Part shown: piece by piece, positions 35,250 through 50,500 of the stretch | Layout of the letters: every line of letters begins with the position of its first letter | How positions within the stretch are numbered: position 1 is the first letter of the stretch | NCBI RefSeq assembly: GCF_003945595.2 | Contig: NW_024103452.1 | Span: 5,303,555 to 5,367,554 of the forward strand | Source of the DNA: Pipra filicauda | Lineage: Eukaryota; Chordata; Aves; Passeriformes; Pipridae | DNA: 64,000 bases | Reading direction: 5' to 3' | Notes under the pieces: model-generated | What the model was told of the DNA's origin: nothing | Database searches by the model: none | What the model saw: the letters and a program-made list of their open reading frames with translations, nothing else | Made by a program: the position numbers and the translations under genes

Positions 35250-36264
35250 TTGTAGTAAGAGATGTGAGTAAGGATGAGTTCAAACATCTACTTATCCATG
35301 TTCACTGAAACACTGTGGGCAACATGAGATGAGCTGTCTTGTCATAGGAATATTGCTCCAAATGACTAAACAGTTCAATCAGTGCAGTGGGGATACTCAT
35401 GCATGTGACAAAATCCAGCTCTGCCTTTCAGATCAAATCTCTGAGAGTTTCAATATCTGTCATCACAGTGGCTATTGTGCACCCAAGTTGCAAGAACATC
35501 ACTAGAAACTTAGGCCCTTTGTGTAGGAAGATGGTGTTGCAAAGGGCTGATCATCCTCAGTCAGATCAGTGCAAATACCCTGAAAATCCCCATGATAATG
35601 TCATGGCAGATGGCCTATTTTGGAGATGAACATGTGGCTTCTGGAATTCTGAAGAAACAGACAGCTGTGATCAATATGAATTCCCTCTCTCTTGAAATAT
35701 TACAGAGGTAACAAAGAATGTGTTGGAAGAGTATGTATCTGAAGGATGAAAAATTTTAGTGAAAGGATCCCAGGTTTAATTTGCTATGATAGCACTGTCC
35801 AAAAGACCCTTTCATAAAAGTCCAGAGCATTGGCCCTGTGATGAGCTCTCAGAAGCAGGTGTATGACCTCTGGTTTTCCATTCCCATACCATCACCTCTC
35901 TCCTCCAAACAATGATTCTCCATAATATACCCTCCTTTTACCTTCCACTAGAATACCTTTGGTTCACTGGGATGAAAATGGGGATCCAGTATTTATACCC
36001 CTGTCTGTAAATTACTGTGGTGGGTGAACAGATGAAAAACAAAATGCTGCCATGAGCAGATCAGTGTTACTGCTTAACATCTGATGGGGCAGCCACACGT
36101 GGGGTTGCATTGTCTAAACCACAGTGCTGGTTTGAAGGTGAAATGTGGAGTTGGCATATGGGACTGTAGTTGGGACCTTTTCATTTAAAAGATACTGGGT
36201 GGGATATAGGCTACTGTTCCATCTCAGCAACGAACCAGCATCATGAAAGTGATGGGTTTCTGCA
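35250..36264. other. Unassigned DNA, no gene seen
   Basis: The 80-codon frame at 35387-35629 has no motif. No repeat is identified up to the next CR1. Confidence 0.55.
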
Positions 36265-36739
36265 CAGGAAGGACATAAATCTGTTGGAGTGAATCCAGAG
36301 TAGGGCCACAAAGATTATTAGAGGTATGGAACACCTCTCCTATAAGGAAAGGCTGAGGAGATTGTTCACCCTGCAGAAAAGAAGGGGTTCTAGAGTAACC
36401 TTACAGCAGTCTTCCAGAACATAAAGGGGTCTGCCAAAAAGCTGGAGAGGGACTTTTCCAAGGGCATGTAGACATAAGACAAGGAGGAATGGCTTTAAGC
36501 TGAAAAAAGTTAGATTTAAATTAGATATCAGGAAAAAATTATTTCCTGTTTGAGGCACTGACACAGGATTCCCAGAGAAGCTATGGATGCCCCATCCCTG
36601 AAACCGTTCAAGGCCAGGTTGGATGGGGTTTTGAACAACCCGGCCCCTAAAGGAAGGTGTCCTTGCCCATGGCAGGAGGTTGGAACTAGGTGATCTGTAA
36701 GATCCTTTCCACCCCCAACCATTCTATGATTCTGTGATT
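36265..36739 (+). mobile_element. CR1 LINE, 3' end
   Basis: CR1 in plus orientation. Landmarks in order: 'ctgttggagtgaatccagag', 'agggccacaaagatta', 'aacacctctcctata', 'agattgttcaccctgcag', 'aaattagatatcagg', 'ccttgcccatggcagg', 'aggttggaactagg' and a short terminal repeat (attctatgattctgtgat). The first part corresponds to the end of ORF2 (the E-R-V-Q-R-R region) and is degraded. Confidence 0.92.
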
Positions 36740-39700
36740 TTTAAAGTGTAGCTACTTAGTTTCCTCTCTATTTCTTGTTCACTAGAATATAACATAGAAC
36801 ATCTCTGTCCATATTCACTGATCTTATGGGGGTCAACAGTGCAGATATAAGAGTTATACAGCTTTCTTGGCCTAGGTCTGAGAAGCGTTAGTACAGACAG
36901 CAAAGGAAATGACTCCTAGTTGAGAAGTGGGAACAGATTCCTATGTTCCTCTTTTGCTATCATACATAGGGAAAAGTACATTTTGGTTTCTGGACTGATG
37001 ACTTCCCAGGAGCTTATACTGATTAAAACCAATGCCTTCAGCAAAAAGAAATCCAAAAGTCTACAAACATTTATGTCAGAGTCAAAGCCACAGAAAGAAG
37101 AGTATAAAACAAATAAGCAAAAAAATTTTAAAAAAGCAAGTACAATGGCTGGCAAGTGAGGCAGACTGAATTCCATACTGCACACAACCCCACTATAAGG
37201 ATTTTGCAATAGGAAAAGGTGATGCAACAGAAGACTTTTGGAGAGAAACCCAAAGGAACAAGAGATCTTCTTGCTTTCTGTGTGCACAAAAAACTCTAAC
37301 TTGTACTTTTGCCACCTTCTCTGGATGGGAGAGAAGCCTCCCTGTGCCAAAGGTTCAAACAATACAGGCTCTCAGTGCAGAGGTAAGTGTAGTTCCCAGG
37401 GTGTTTTCTCTGTTTAGCTGCAGGACTGTAATGTTCTGTGTTTTGTCTGATCCAAATAAACCTCTTTTAAAGGTACTTCAGTCACAGGAAAGGAGAAAAC
37501 AGTTACTATTGACTTTCCATGGATCTTCCCTTTTCATTTTCTTCTGATCAAGACAACATTCAGCTTTCTCTCCTCTTCCACTGAAAGAAAACATGCAGCT
37601 TTTTTAGACCTCAAGTAGGTCTAAATTTCATTGACTTAAAGGCTTTGCAGTTGTACTCTGTGTATAAACCTTGACAGGACTCCAGCTCACTTTCAGTGTT
37701 CAGGGACCGAACAGGGACACAGCACATATCCCTAAGGTAGGCACTTCCAATGAGTGTTTTAAGTCTATTGATGACTTATGGTGATCAGAAAAAGGAATAA
37801 AATTTCATGGGTTTAAATAAATGGTGGGTTTTTTCCTTCCCGAAGACAGAGAACAGTTGTTATAATTATGCCACATTGGCTAGGTCTGGACAAAAACTGT
37901 CTTAAGAGCTATATTCAAAACTGATTTACTTGACATGATGTATTTATGTGTCAGGAGACACCTGTAAATCTAATATAAAAAAAAAAAGAAAGATTATACC
38001 CAGTACTTATAGGCTATATGACTAATTGAATCTTCTTTAGCAAAAAAGAAATTTTAAGAAAATTAATGTCCTATGTGACTGACCCGGTGTAAATGCGTAA
38101 ATACCTACATAATGTATCTCATATATACCATTTGTTTTTATATATGTATAACTACAGACATACAAAACTCATTTTTGATACTTCATAAAGTTTGAAATAG
38201 TAGCACATTTAAAAATATGCTAGACACAAACAGACATTTCTGAACAGCAGAGCAGCACTAATCAACCTAACTTAAAGAATGCTTTTTTAAAAGCTGCTGT
38301 GGATCTCATATTGTGATTAGACAGGAACTCTTATCCCCTGCATCTTCATTAGTCATGGAGGTTTGAGGCTCTCACACCATATACAACCCTGTGTTGCAGA
38401 GAGATTTCCTCCAGCTGAAACAGAGGATTCAGAAAGAAGAAAAAGAAGAGGCTCTGTTTCCTGCTTGGGAAATACGCAACATATAGGAAAGATCTCAGGC
38501 ACCACATTGATCTTGAATTCTTTAGGCCTTATTCCCAGTTCCCTCCCTTGTCCATATTTTCAGAGAAGCACTGCGGCCTAAAACTTCTGGAAGGAGATAA
38601 ATACCCGTCTTGAGCAACTATAAAACCAAAAGCCATTTGCTGGAATGCGCTGAAAGTCAAGGAGCCAAGGGATGTGCATTCAGGAAGATTGATGGGCTGA
38701 GAAAAGTAGGACTGGATGCAGAGGTATCACAACCACATCAGAAGAAGAGGAAGCTGAACAGCTGTGTGGGCAGTCCATGTCACAGACCTGCCATACCTGC
38801 CACGACAGGCAGTGCTGCTGAGACAGGCTGCAAAACAATGTCCTCCCCTCCTCCTAAACACCAGCTGAAGGATATCTGACAAACCCCTCTATGCCTAAAG
38901 GAACAAAGCATCTTTCAATGGGAGTTAAATGATACAGGGAGAGGTCCCAGAATGGTGGTTGAAGACAGAGTAGTATTTGGACATGTATAATTGAATATCA
39001 TATGAATGCTTGTTACATCGTGTCCTGAAGTCATATGATATTTTGTTGTCCAATTACTCCATTCTTACCTGAAGTCTCCTTGAGTTTGCTCTTGTCAGTC
39101 AGCAAACCTCTGCTTTTGTACTTCTTTCACAGTTCATTTCTTCCCCCTCATTCCTTCATTTCAGAAATGAGGAAGGGGAGGGAGAGGGAAAAAAAAAGCA
39201 AAAAAACCACAAAAAAGCATGTCTGGAAAATGCATTCACTGATCAAACAAATCTGAGCAGGAAGCCTTCAGGAGGAAGGTCAGACTGGAAAGAGAGGATC
39301 ACTCCTTATGAATCACAGGTCAAATCTCATACAGACAGACAGATAAAGGCTCCATCTTCTCCACTGTAGTTATGTTTCGTGGGTGTAAATGCAGAGAAAA
39401 AAAATTCAGGCTGGCTTAGTCACACTGATCTGCAGGAATAATCACTGAGAAAGGAACATTGTGACAGTGTGAATGCCCATGCTTCATAACTTTTAGTGTC
39501 ATGAGGGCAGGACAGATCTCAACTCAACAACCGTAGGCCTTCAGATACTACTAAGCCACATTTTTTCGAGGCATAGAAAATATGACAGTAACTGGCTATT
39601 ACACCTGCCCTTTGTCCTTCCAGGTCTCTCTCATCTCATCATTGGACATTTTATCCAAGTAAGGAAGATGGAACAAGTCAGGACCAAATGGTTAATTTGA

Positions 39701-42700
39701 CTGCTTCTGGATGCACAGATATTTGCTTAGAAAGATCTGAGCATAAAAAATACAGCAAATTCTTTCTGTTTCACTATTGTACCTCAGTCTTTTTTCATTC
39801 TCATCTCCAGGATGGAAGTTCCTGGATCTCCTCTCAGAGAAGAAACTTTTCTCATAAGAATGGGGTGTTCAGAAACAGCAGAACAAAAGCCCACCCTATT
39901 CAAGTTTAGTAGAGGCTATTTTATATCCTGTTAGGGCAGGTTTCTCTCTCAAAAACTGGAAATATATTAGCAGAGCAGAACGTGGTTCTTCTCTGATTAT
40001 GAAGAGGGAAACATGCTGATGTTAGTTCAAAATAACATCACTAGCCCGAATTTCTTTAAGCCTTGTCTATGCAGTTTTTCCATCAGTAAATTAAACCTTT
40101 TCTTATCACTTTACCCTTCCTGGTAACTGTTTACATGCAGCATACAACATCATTGATAAAAATATGGAACAGTTCCTGGAACAAAAATTTTCAGTGCGTT
40201 CTCTCCTGAAAACACTAAAATTTATTGCCCTTACATTCAGCAGGGAGGAATCAAGCTGCAAAAGAATGAGCTGTCCATGCAATGCTTTTCCTTAATGTTT
40301 TATTGATTAGAATGGAATTCCCCATTTTTCCTTCTCCCTTCCTCATCACTCAACACAGCTTCTCAGGAGCCAAATCACTCAATCCAGCAAACTCATACCG
40401 TCCCTAACACCTCCTCTTTTCTCTTCACACATTTAAACCTTCCCTTTCTTATCACCTCATGAGACCAATTTTTTAAATTTTCCTATAGGTTTTGAGAGTG
40501 ATGAAACAAATTTGCCATTAGGTTTTATTCGTATAAGCTCTTAAATCTTCCAAGTCTTTTCCTTTCATATACTGATTTTATATTCTGGATTTACAGGTAT
40601 TTTATTTTAGGTCTCCCGTTACCATCATCTATTACAATGCACAAACTCAAGGAGACCTTCACTGGCTTCTTTGTAGCTCTGCAACTGTCTGTATTTACCA
40701 CTGATGAAGTCCAATTTCAGGATCAAAACAGTTGGTCAGGAAGCTGCATAGTAGTTTACATGGAAGACTTTTCTACCATTCTCTTGCTTCTCTAGAAGCA
40801 AAAGAGGGATGTACAACTAAAATAAAAATTCACTGCATTTCAGGGAAACCCTGAAAGTGCAACTTCTGCCTTCCTGAGTCATTAGGAGATAAGACAGTCT
40901 TGTAATGTCTAGTGAACAACTGATGGCTATCAGAATTGTTAAGACAGTTTTTATCTTTGTTTCCAGGACTACTGTACTAAATAAACTGTTTCGGTTGTGA
41001 CAAGGAAGAGAGAAAGGGCGGGGGGGAGAAGAGAATAGTAGGGTCAGTAAAATAAGATTTTCACTGACAACTTGTTCTCTGTTCATAACATTGCAGCAAG
41101 ACATAAATGAAGATGAAAGGTGGTCTCATTAAGAATTAAGAATGAACGGGTTTCTTGGCAGAACTAAAGAAAAAAGGTATTAATATGCTGACTAATAAGA
41201 TCTACAGATACCAGTCAAATAATAATAAACTGCATTAGCCAAAATAGTAATAGATGTGGACAGAAAGAGTAAGCCATGCTTTTTGCATTTTGAATATCAC
41301 TCTGTTTAACTCAGACCATGTTGTCCTTCATCTTATAGATGGTTAATTAATCTAATTTGAGAGTAACAGCAAGTAAATGTAAATTCATTAGAAAAATAAA
41401 TATAAAGCAGTGAATTTACATTTTCATAGAAGGAAAAATTCACAATGGATCTGACACAAGAATGAAACTGAGGAGATGGTTTTAAATTGCATGTGACTAC
41501 AATGAAAGAAAACCATCCTTAACTGGGCTGTTATCTGTTTCTTCAACATAGTGGCACCTGTTATCATTCTTATAAAGTAGAGTCTGGAAGCCTTTCTTTT
41601 AAAACCTGTTTTTCAGGTGTATGCAACCCTGCCGTTAAACTGAATCAGAGTCCACAATTGATTTAACACATTTTCATTTGGCAGAAACACATTGTCTAAA
41701 TTTTATTTTTTTTCATTTTATTATGGAAATACAAAATGTCATGGTTTAGCAAGGTTATTTTTAAGGTTCATAATTAGCACTCCTTATTTTGAAACAAAAC
41801 TTAATAGGGCTTCACTCTTAAGAGATATAGCACACCTGCAAATCCACTGACCTGAAGAGAAGGTAGGCAAACCCAGTCTAGGAGGAAAAAGAGGGTAACA
41901 CAGATTATAAAACTGAATTTTATTGAAAATATTCCTGAATGATAAGGGAACATCCAGCCCTTTGTGAATGTAAGCTGAAGAGGTCTAATTGCTTATGAAA
42001 ATCTGAATCAGAACTATAACTTGTAGCATCCAAACCACCATTTGACAAAACACTAAATCCACACAAAAGCAAAGCAGTTTTATCTTGGTATCCATCCCTA
42101 ACTTTTGCATCCATCACTGGGATCTCTATTAAAGACTGATGGTAATAGGCTCCTCCTAAGGGATCAGTAAAAATATATAATAGATAAGTACAACAAATAT
42201 ATTGTATTTTTATCTTACGGGGAAGCTCCATGAAATGTTCTTTTTTTGTTTGTTTATTTATTCTCAACTTCTCATTCCACCCTTCCTGACCCACCCACAA
42301 ACATATCTTGCACTCATCTTACCTAATGCCAGCAATATTACATGCATTATTCCTGAATGCTAATTCTTCTCAAGCAATTTCAAAGTAATCAGACACGGGA
42401 GGCTCCTGGAGCCAGACTGCATCTGAGTCAATTTTAACAAGCATATAGTAGAAATCATAAAAACAGGATAATAATGGGACAAATAGAGACATTTGAACAG
42501 CTAGAAGGTTTAACTGGTGTTCTTAATGGTTTGCCAGACTAGTTAAAAGTGCTAGTGGCACAGATTATGACTTGTACATCTGTTAAAAACAGAAGTTCTG
42601 AACACAGCATTTTGCTTCTTTGAGCTACTTACATGACCAAGGTGCAGAGCTAATTACATTCTTATGAATAACACCAAGAACCTGGGAAAGGAAAATCGTT

Positions 42701-45700
42701 TCATGGCATGTGGCATTGTGTCAGTAAAGAAGAGAGGCATTTTTAACTAGGACATAACAAAGACAAAGAGCCAGCTGGTGATATTTTTTCCCATTGCTCT
42801 GAGTGTAATGTCACATGATCTGAAATTCTGAAGACCCAATAAATGAAATAAAATAAATAATAAAAAAAAGTAATTCAATAACAGAATTTGTAATGGCAAA
42901 AATCACAGTACGACATGAAAATTAGATTTTAAAGTTACAGTATACATAGGGGGTTTTTTTACAAGTATTTTTAGGCTGAACTTTAGGGGAGTGTTAATTT
43001 CTCAGTAATGAAATCATGCAGCAGAGCCAAAAATGACATATCTGTTACCATCTCTACCAAAGCTGTTCATCTGGTCTTCTAACTTTGGCTCCTTAGCCTC
43101 TGTGTATTACCTTTTCCTTATATTCTTTTTAATAACTGAGCAAAGCTCTAAAGTGATCTGAATATTTTTTGTTGTATAGGAGTTTTCAGAAAAAAATATT
43201 CCCTCTTCTCCAGTAGAAGAAAATCCAGACTGGATCAGAAAGAGTCAATGGTTAATTCAGATACTTAATCCATAAACAGTACAAATAAAGTGTTCAGTCA
43301 GTTGTAGTGATAATTGTACTCTCTGGACACTTATTTGCCCATGACAAAAAAAAAGACCAGGGATTAACTGAACATTAAAAAATTCCATTTTGTATAAATG
43401 GAAAAAAAAAAAAAAAGAGAAAAAAATAGATTTAGGGCTCCACTTATTTGCAGCAGGGAGAGGTGAGTTTGTCAGATGCAGAGATCTCCAGGTCATTACT
43501 AAAAAAAGCCAGAAAAACATGTATCATCCTTTACAGAAACACATTGTAAAAATCAGTATAAAAGACACTACCATGTTCTAATTCTTAAGCCCTACTCAAT
43601 AGCACCTGAGCAAGTAAAAAGTCTGAATTATTTCTTTGCCCTGCTTGCCTTTGTATGCATTCCATGTGATACTAAATTCTTTTATTTATTTTCATTAGCA
43701 GAGAGAAAAATTAAAAACTCATAACTTAAGTTCTTAAAGTTTGTTCTCAGGAACAATCAAGGGAACCAAACAAAAGAAAAGATCTGAAAAAGAAAATTTT
43801 CAGTAGAACTTTTTAATTTGGATTCCTATAGAGCCTTTTTCTTCCCAGGATACTATACTGATATCTATGAATCTTTATTTATGTAATATGAATCTATTTA
43901 TTTCTTTATATTTTTTTCTTTGAAACATCTTGGTCACAGGGGACTTGAATAGAAAGGTGGATGACCTAAAATTGTGGGAGAGCTCTCTGACTGTCTTGGT
44001 CTTCTGGGCTTCTTATTTGATGCAGGGAAACCTTTCTTCCCCATGCTTACTTCCTTCAGTACTGTCAAGGTCTTCCTGAGCCAGGGTCAGAACCCCCAGT
44101 GTCAGAATATCTGGTAGAATCTTTAGAGTTTTGTTTTCCAGGAGAAACTTCAGACTTTCTGGGTTTTGTTCAGATTCAGAATAAAACTTCTCATGAAGTA
44201 CTGAATTTTCCCATAGAACAGACTTTTCAAATTTGGGTCTTTTTTAGTATGCTAGTACATCTGTGTCATTATTCTGATCTCATCTGTAAGGGAGGTTACA
44301 CACACTTAAATCTAGTAAAATCTTCTTTTAAAGTTATAAAAATCAAATAACCAGTTTTCTACTGTACTGCAGACCTAGCTGTATTTCTACCAATTAGGAA
44401 AACTGCTGACTGTTCATACTATAACCAAAGGTTGCATAACATAAAACATGGAAAGTATGGCTTCAGCTTGCTTTAAAATGGTTTACTTTTGTGTATGTTT
44501 TATCTTCTAAGGTGAAATATTTATTACTCTTTCAGAAGGTGGATATTAGGTCACCAGTAGAGAAGTAATCATGATGTTTGCTGTGTTACTACAATGTAGA
44601 TCAGTAATGACATTATCTCATCAGTAGTGTGACATACCATCAATTATTCTGACATCATGGATTTGCAACTGAGTCACCAGAAGTAGATCAAACCTAACTT
44701 ATAACTCAACAGCTACTTTCAAATAAATTTTCATGGCTATTCAAGGTAAGAACATATGGCCTTCTGATATATGAAAACTGAAAAGTATTCCATGAAGATT
44801 TGAACTACTTTTTTGAGCCAGGGATGATTTTGCAATGGACAAGTACAGACTAGCATACCAGAATTTGTTCCATTTGTCAGCTGAGTTATGATTATATCAT
44901 GCTATATATCAGTCCTTTCAGTATTTCTGGATTTTTTTGCCAAAATTAGCTTGGCTTTAGATTCAGCAATTATTCAAACCAATGTAAGGCAAATTCATGT
45001 GAAAAAAATAGCAATGTTAAGATCAGGGAATTTATTTGGCAGCCTTGTTAAACCTCACTAAGGCATTTGATTGCAAGGAGCATACTCAATTTTTTATGGC
45101 ACTCTGTACCTACAGCCTAAAGGAATATTTAGCTTTATCTCTTGATGTGCCTTTAGGCAATAAATACACAAAGGGTGCTGGTTTAAGATAACATTTACCT
45201 CATGATATTTATTGCTAACCACAGTTATCTACTCATCTTCAGCAAAGTTCCCCCTCCAGATAAACTACATTTTTAAACCAAGTACCATTTGTACTGTTTT
45301 CTCCAATCATTCAATTCAATTTCAAAATTATAGAAATTACCTGAGCTGAATCATTTCACACATATACAAGGGCAAATGAGAGAAAGTGTAAGAATGAAGC
45401 TACATTTTATCAGCATCTTTGGGTGTAAGTAATTAATTCTAGTCCTTGAGCTTACGACTAACCTGAATTTCCGAGAGAAACCAAATGAATCTTTATAGCA
45501 CCTTTCAACACTGAGCCTTTTCATTTGTGTAGTTAAAACTAGAATAGGTACAGTTTCTATTTAACAAGGACACAGTCTACCCTGAGCACCATCATCTAAA
45601 ATTTTCATTCCATTAGCTTCTGTAAGGTTTTTCTACAAAAAATACATCTGTGAGCTACATTTCCTCACAGTTGAGTGAGGGAGAAATTTGGAAGCCCATT

Positions 45701-47462
45701 CCCCCACTGTGGTACAGCTGCTGCACAATGTCAGCCAGAGCTTACAACTTCACAATTGTTGCGTGCAACCACAGCACAGAGCATCACTTGTGGGGTTGAA
45801 AAGTGGGATGAACATGACACATGGCTCCAGTACTGACTTTTTTGGAAGTGAATTGTGGGCTTAAAGATAAACACATCTTTATGAATGTGTTTAAAAACAT
45901 TCCATATGACTCAGTCTTCCATTTGAATATTAATTCCAATTTTTAACAATTTCATCTCCTGGACATGACAATAAATATCAATTACCAAATGCAACCTGGA
46001 ATATTTGCAATATAGGCTTCACAACATGTTGTTGTAACTTTAAAGATAAGCTAGCAATCTCTTGCCTCCAAAATAACAGCAGTGTCCCAATGGTGTTTGG
46101 CACATCTGATAAAGAAAAGAGGCAAGCATTGGGTCCAGGAGCTGGAATGTGTAAGCAATCTTCATCCCATCTGTGGATGCATGCCATAGATGGGTTGGCC
46201 AAAGTTACAAATGTGATTGACTTGCTACCTAAATTGCTCTCCTTCAGAAGCTGATGATTATGGGATGTAGACCTACATGTTGAGAAAGTCCAGATTGGCT
46301 AATGGCAATTTCCTGCTGTGCCTTTGACACCGCTTAACTCTAAATCAACAAAAGGTTCCTTCTATATAGTGAATGTCTACAATTTCATTTGACAATGCTA
46401 ATTGAACACTTCCTCTGCAAAATTTGAACACTGACATAGAAGATGTAATTGTGCGTTGACTTCCAATAGTGAAAAGTTTAATTAACATGCAACAGAATCA
46501 AGTTTCACGTGCACAAAAGCCAAAACAACCTTTTTCAACACCCTATTCATTTAACATTAATTTCAGAAAATAATGAGAGGCCATACAATAGACCAAGGTG
46601 TTACTGTCTTTCAGGTCAGGTTTGTTTGCTGGGAAAGGAAGGTTTAATTTGAGTTGATCAGCTAAAACAGTGTCAGCTGTGTTCATTGCTAAATGATGCA
46701 GACATCTAGACAACGAACTCATAGATACTCTGACTAGACTGTTTCCACAATACTGGTAGGAAATAAGAAGCCCTTCATGAGAAAGGATTACAGAATTAAA
46801 AGACAAGGAAAAAATAATCAATCCAGGAAGGTAGCTGGTGGTAGAAAACACAAACAACATATTCTTTCCATGTGCAAATTAGTTCAGTGCTTAAACAACA
46901 CTGGTCTTGGTGTATTTCTTGTGTTTAGTTATATACTAAACCTGCTACACTCTTCAAAAGCCACAGCTTTCCCTGGACAGGGAATTCTTTCTGTGCCAAA
47001 CCATGTGGTGGTTTTATGCTGCAAACAAATGAGAACTGGTAAAATCAACAGCTCATTTTGGGTTATGATCTAAGACAGTATGAACGGTGTTCCCCAGAGA
47101 TGCATGACTGATGTTCCTTTCCATTGCACTGTGTATTAAAATCTTTTAACAAGTAGCTGTGACTACAGTCAGTGGAAAAGAAATGCTCCTCAATCTAGAA
47201 GGTAGAAATGAAAGGATAATCCTTTCCTCCTACTCATGATGGTTAATATTTCAAATAAAATTTTGGGTACAGCAGAACTTCCTCCTTAGGGCAATTAAAG
47301 CTCTCAATATTGGCCATACTAGAGACCAAGTTCCAATGAGGACACATTTTCCTAAATCCTTCTTGCTAACAAAAGAGCTTCAGGCTTTGTGCATAGTTTT
47401 TGTCAGCTGGAAGCAAAATTTAAATATGTTATTTCTTTTTGTTCATAATTCACAAATGTAGG
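36740..47462. other. Long repeat-poor AT-rich stretch, no gene seen
   Basis: I find no CR1 end, LTR or hAT terminus here. Minus-strand frames of 148 codons (36916-37362) and 126 codons (41920-42300) are the longest, but they have no motif and such lengths are expected by chance a few times in a window of this size. Two plus-strand frames at 38363-38581 and 38610-38879 lie in a slightly GC-richer patch without recognisable product. Simple A-rich patches occur at about 42838-42872 and 43399-43428. Confidence 0.5.
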
Positions 47463-47508
47463 CCTTTTTTTTTTCTCTCTCTATTTCCCCTTCCCTCTTC
47501 CCCCCCTT
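47463..47508. repeat. Pyrimidine tract
   Basis: Two pure pyrimidine runs (20 and 25 bases) separated by a single A, ending in a C-run and followed by 'ttgttacag'. It resembles a splice-acceptor tract, but no exon can be supported downstream. Confidence 0.75.
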
Positions 47509-50500
47509 GTTACAGTTAGATAATGTTACTCAATCAGGGAAATAAAGAAAACTAAAATAAACAAATAAATCTCTTCTAGATCTCCAACAAAAGGATAAAA
47601 ATGCCAATAGTTGCCTTCAATATTCTTCCTCTGGTTCTTTTAGATTTACATAGATCAGGGTACATTACTACAAATAAAAATGTCACCAAAGTCAGATTGT
47701 ATCTCAGTTACATTAGATGGAATTAGCTGGATTTCAAAAACCAATCACTATATAAAATTTTCTTTGGTCATTTCAAAACTATTACCAAATTAAAAAAAAG
47801 AGAAAGTTACTTAGATAATAGTCTTATGCGTTAACCTTTAATTTTTACATCCCCAGAGCAAGTGGCTACCTTTAACTCAATGGTTAGGGTTGGGTTTACA
47901 CTAAAAATCCTCTGTGTATGTCATACTGAGGAAGATTGAACTGAGAAGAAGAAAGAACTCTGCAGTCTAACAGTTTGGATAGCCAGATCCTAATTTCTTG
48001 CTATTTGAGCACTCAAGTATTTTGAAGAATAGACTAGGTGTCACAGGAGATATCAACCTTAAGGAGTTGAAGAGTTTATGGAAGAAAATTCTCAGACTAG
48101 AGTTGGTGGTAAGAAATAATGTTCTTCTAAATCTCTTGTTCTTACTAAATACTCTTTCAACTATTTAATAATTGACTCAGAATGTTTCAAATCCTACATA
48201 ACTCTGGTCTATTCAGCAAAGAACGTGTTGTAACATAATCTCTCCTCAGTCTGGAATCAGCCTTTTGAATATACTTTTAGTGCCCAGAGGGGAAAACACA
48301 GGGGGAAGGAAAGTTTTAAAAATTACTATCATATCATTCCATAAAATTTTTGTTCAGACACTGGAGTAAATACCAAATTGGACAAGAACCTGACAGTGAC
48401 TGACACTCTAATAATGAAAAATGTTTCGATCCCCAGGAGTCATTGCAAGCAAGGTATGGACAAACGTAATATCTACAACTCCAGAAAAATCAATAAAACT
48501 AAAGCCTACATTAGTTGCGGCAAGAGATAACACAGGTGTGGGGATGATTAACAGCAGAACAACAAAATTTCAAAGAGAAAGAAATTTGAGGCTATTGAGC
48601 AAGATGACAGAAATTGCTTGAAAACTGGAAGTGTGGGAAACAAGAAGACAAAGTCAAATTACTTCCAGAATATGAACATGGAGAAGTGAAGCTTCCAACA
48701 GCTATGGAGAAGAGCGAGCAGAAGAGATATCAAGAGGAATTGGTACTTCCATCTCCTTAGAAACACTGAAGTTTGAACTGGCACTAGGATGTCAAAAGGG
48801 AGATATCATAAAAACAACTTCATACTGACTGTCTAATCTGGAAATGCTGAGATAAAAGAGTAAATAAAAGTAATCCACTTTAAGGGAGTCATTCATATCC
48901 TGAGGTTATTAAAGGGAGAGGTAAGCAAAGAAAGACAAAATGGAATGGACTATACAGATTTTGAGGCAGTGAAAAGAGAAGAGAAAGCTGGGTAAACAAC
49001 AATCAGACTATACAGAAAGAAAAAAATATAGACCACATTGGGCAAGAGGAAGGCTGATGTGAGGCTGTGTCAGAGGCTGCAGTGAGGCAGAAAATACTTT
49101 ATTTATAAACTATGAGAAATAAATATGTGGAACAATGCTTAGGCAGTTTGGTCAAAGTGAGGAAAATGTCTGAGTCAGTTGAAAGAGGGAAAATGTGATT
49201 GCTCAGGTCAGATTCACAAAGTTTTGGAGCTGAGTGATTAAATGTCCTTTCAGGCTTAACTTGGTGGGTTAGGCATTGGGGAGGTAGCTATGACAGTAGG
49301 AACACTTTGACTGAAAGACATGAGTGCAAAGGTAACATATTCAATGTGGAGAGTTTTGTAAATGCAAAGCCAAGAGAATAAGGAAAGGGCCAGACTCATG
49401 CTTTCTCTGAATGTTTAAAATGTAAATCTCATTAGATCATTATAGACCATGTCTGGTCCCTGGTAGCTCAAGCCAGAAAACAATGCTACCTTTTAACTGC
49501 TGCTATGCACAGAGAGATATTCCTTTAATTCATGCTCACAGGGGTAAAGTCAACAAAAATGCTCCTATGCTGTTCCCCACTACTGTCTTTGTCAGGCAAT
49601 TACTGTGAAAGGGATAATATAATAGAAAGGACAAACCAACTACTGTGTCTCTATCTTGAACTGTAACTGCAGCTCCTTTAGCTGTTCAAAACATTTCTTA
49701 GGCACCCATGCTGAGAGTCAACCTTGGCTGTGCTGACAACTCTGGACATTTTCAATGCAGTATAACAGTAGGAATTGTTCAAAGCCACAGTCAGGACTTC
49801 TTTATTTAGTTGTGTTTACTCCTGCTATGATGTTTTGGATTAGTTTAGATGTCAGAGTGATTTCATGCACTGAACCTGCAATATATTGAACTGTGACATG
49901 AGGTAACAGCTGTGTTGTATGGTTAACCAGAAATGTAAACCCATTACATGTCTGTTGATGATAACATTTTTGGACAGCAAACTTCCCTTTGAACAATGGC
50001 AATATCCATGAAACCTGCTTATTTCTTTCCCAATCACTATTCCCTATTCATTCCTTCTCTCTGCATCCACTTCTTTAGAAAAAGGCTCCAAAAGGCTCTG
50101 GTCAGTGCCAAAGCCCTAAGGAACATAATTTGAACCAGAATTTAAGCCTATACATCACCCCCTACACTAACACCAGCTCCTTATCAAGCAAATCATTAAA
50201 CTTTGATTCCAATATGAAATTCCATGTGGATTCTAAAACAAACTCTCATTTTAGGGTTTTATACAGTAATATTTGGCAGTGTTTTTCTCATGCACTTAGT
50301 AACAAGTGATCTAAAACTCCTAAGACTTGGAAATTTGGGCCAATTCCATTCAGCACATATTCAGCACACACTTGAGCACTTTCAATAGGTGAGACTTTTG
50401 CTTTCAAATTCCTTTTCAAATAGAAACTTTCCAGAATATACCTCCAGCCTCAGTGTGTAAGAGAAGCTCTGTAATTATTGCCAGTCAACTGAGAGGGCTC

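Noticed and set aside
36916..37362. 148-codon minus-strand open frame
   Set aside because: It is the longest frame outside the CR1 copies, but its product is a hydrophobic, Phe/Leu-rich string of the kind AT-rich DNA gives by chance. No motif is visible, and a few frames of this length are expected in 64 kb read six ways.
41920..42300. 126-codon minus-strand open frame
   Set aside because: No recognisable domain, no GC shift at its borders, and the length is compatible with chance.
48421..48621. 66-codon frame with an upstream 'ccccag' splice-like site
   Set aside because: It is preceded by in-frame stops, and no motif or flanking exon was found; A/G-rich composition alone favours open frames here.
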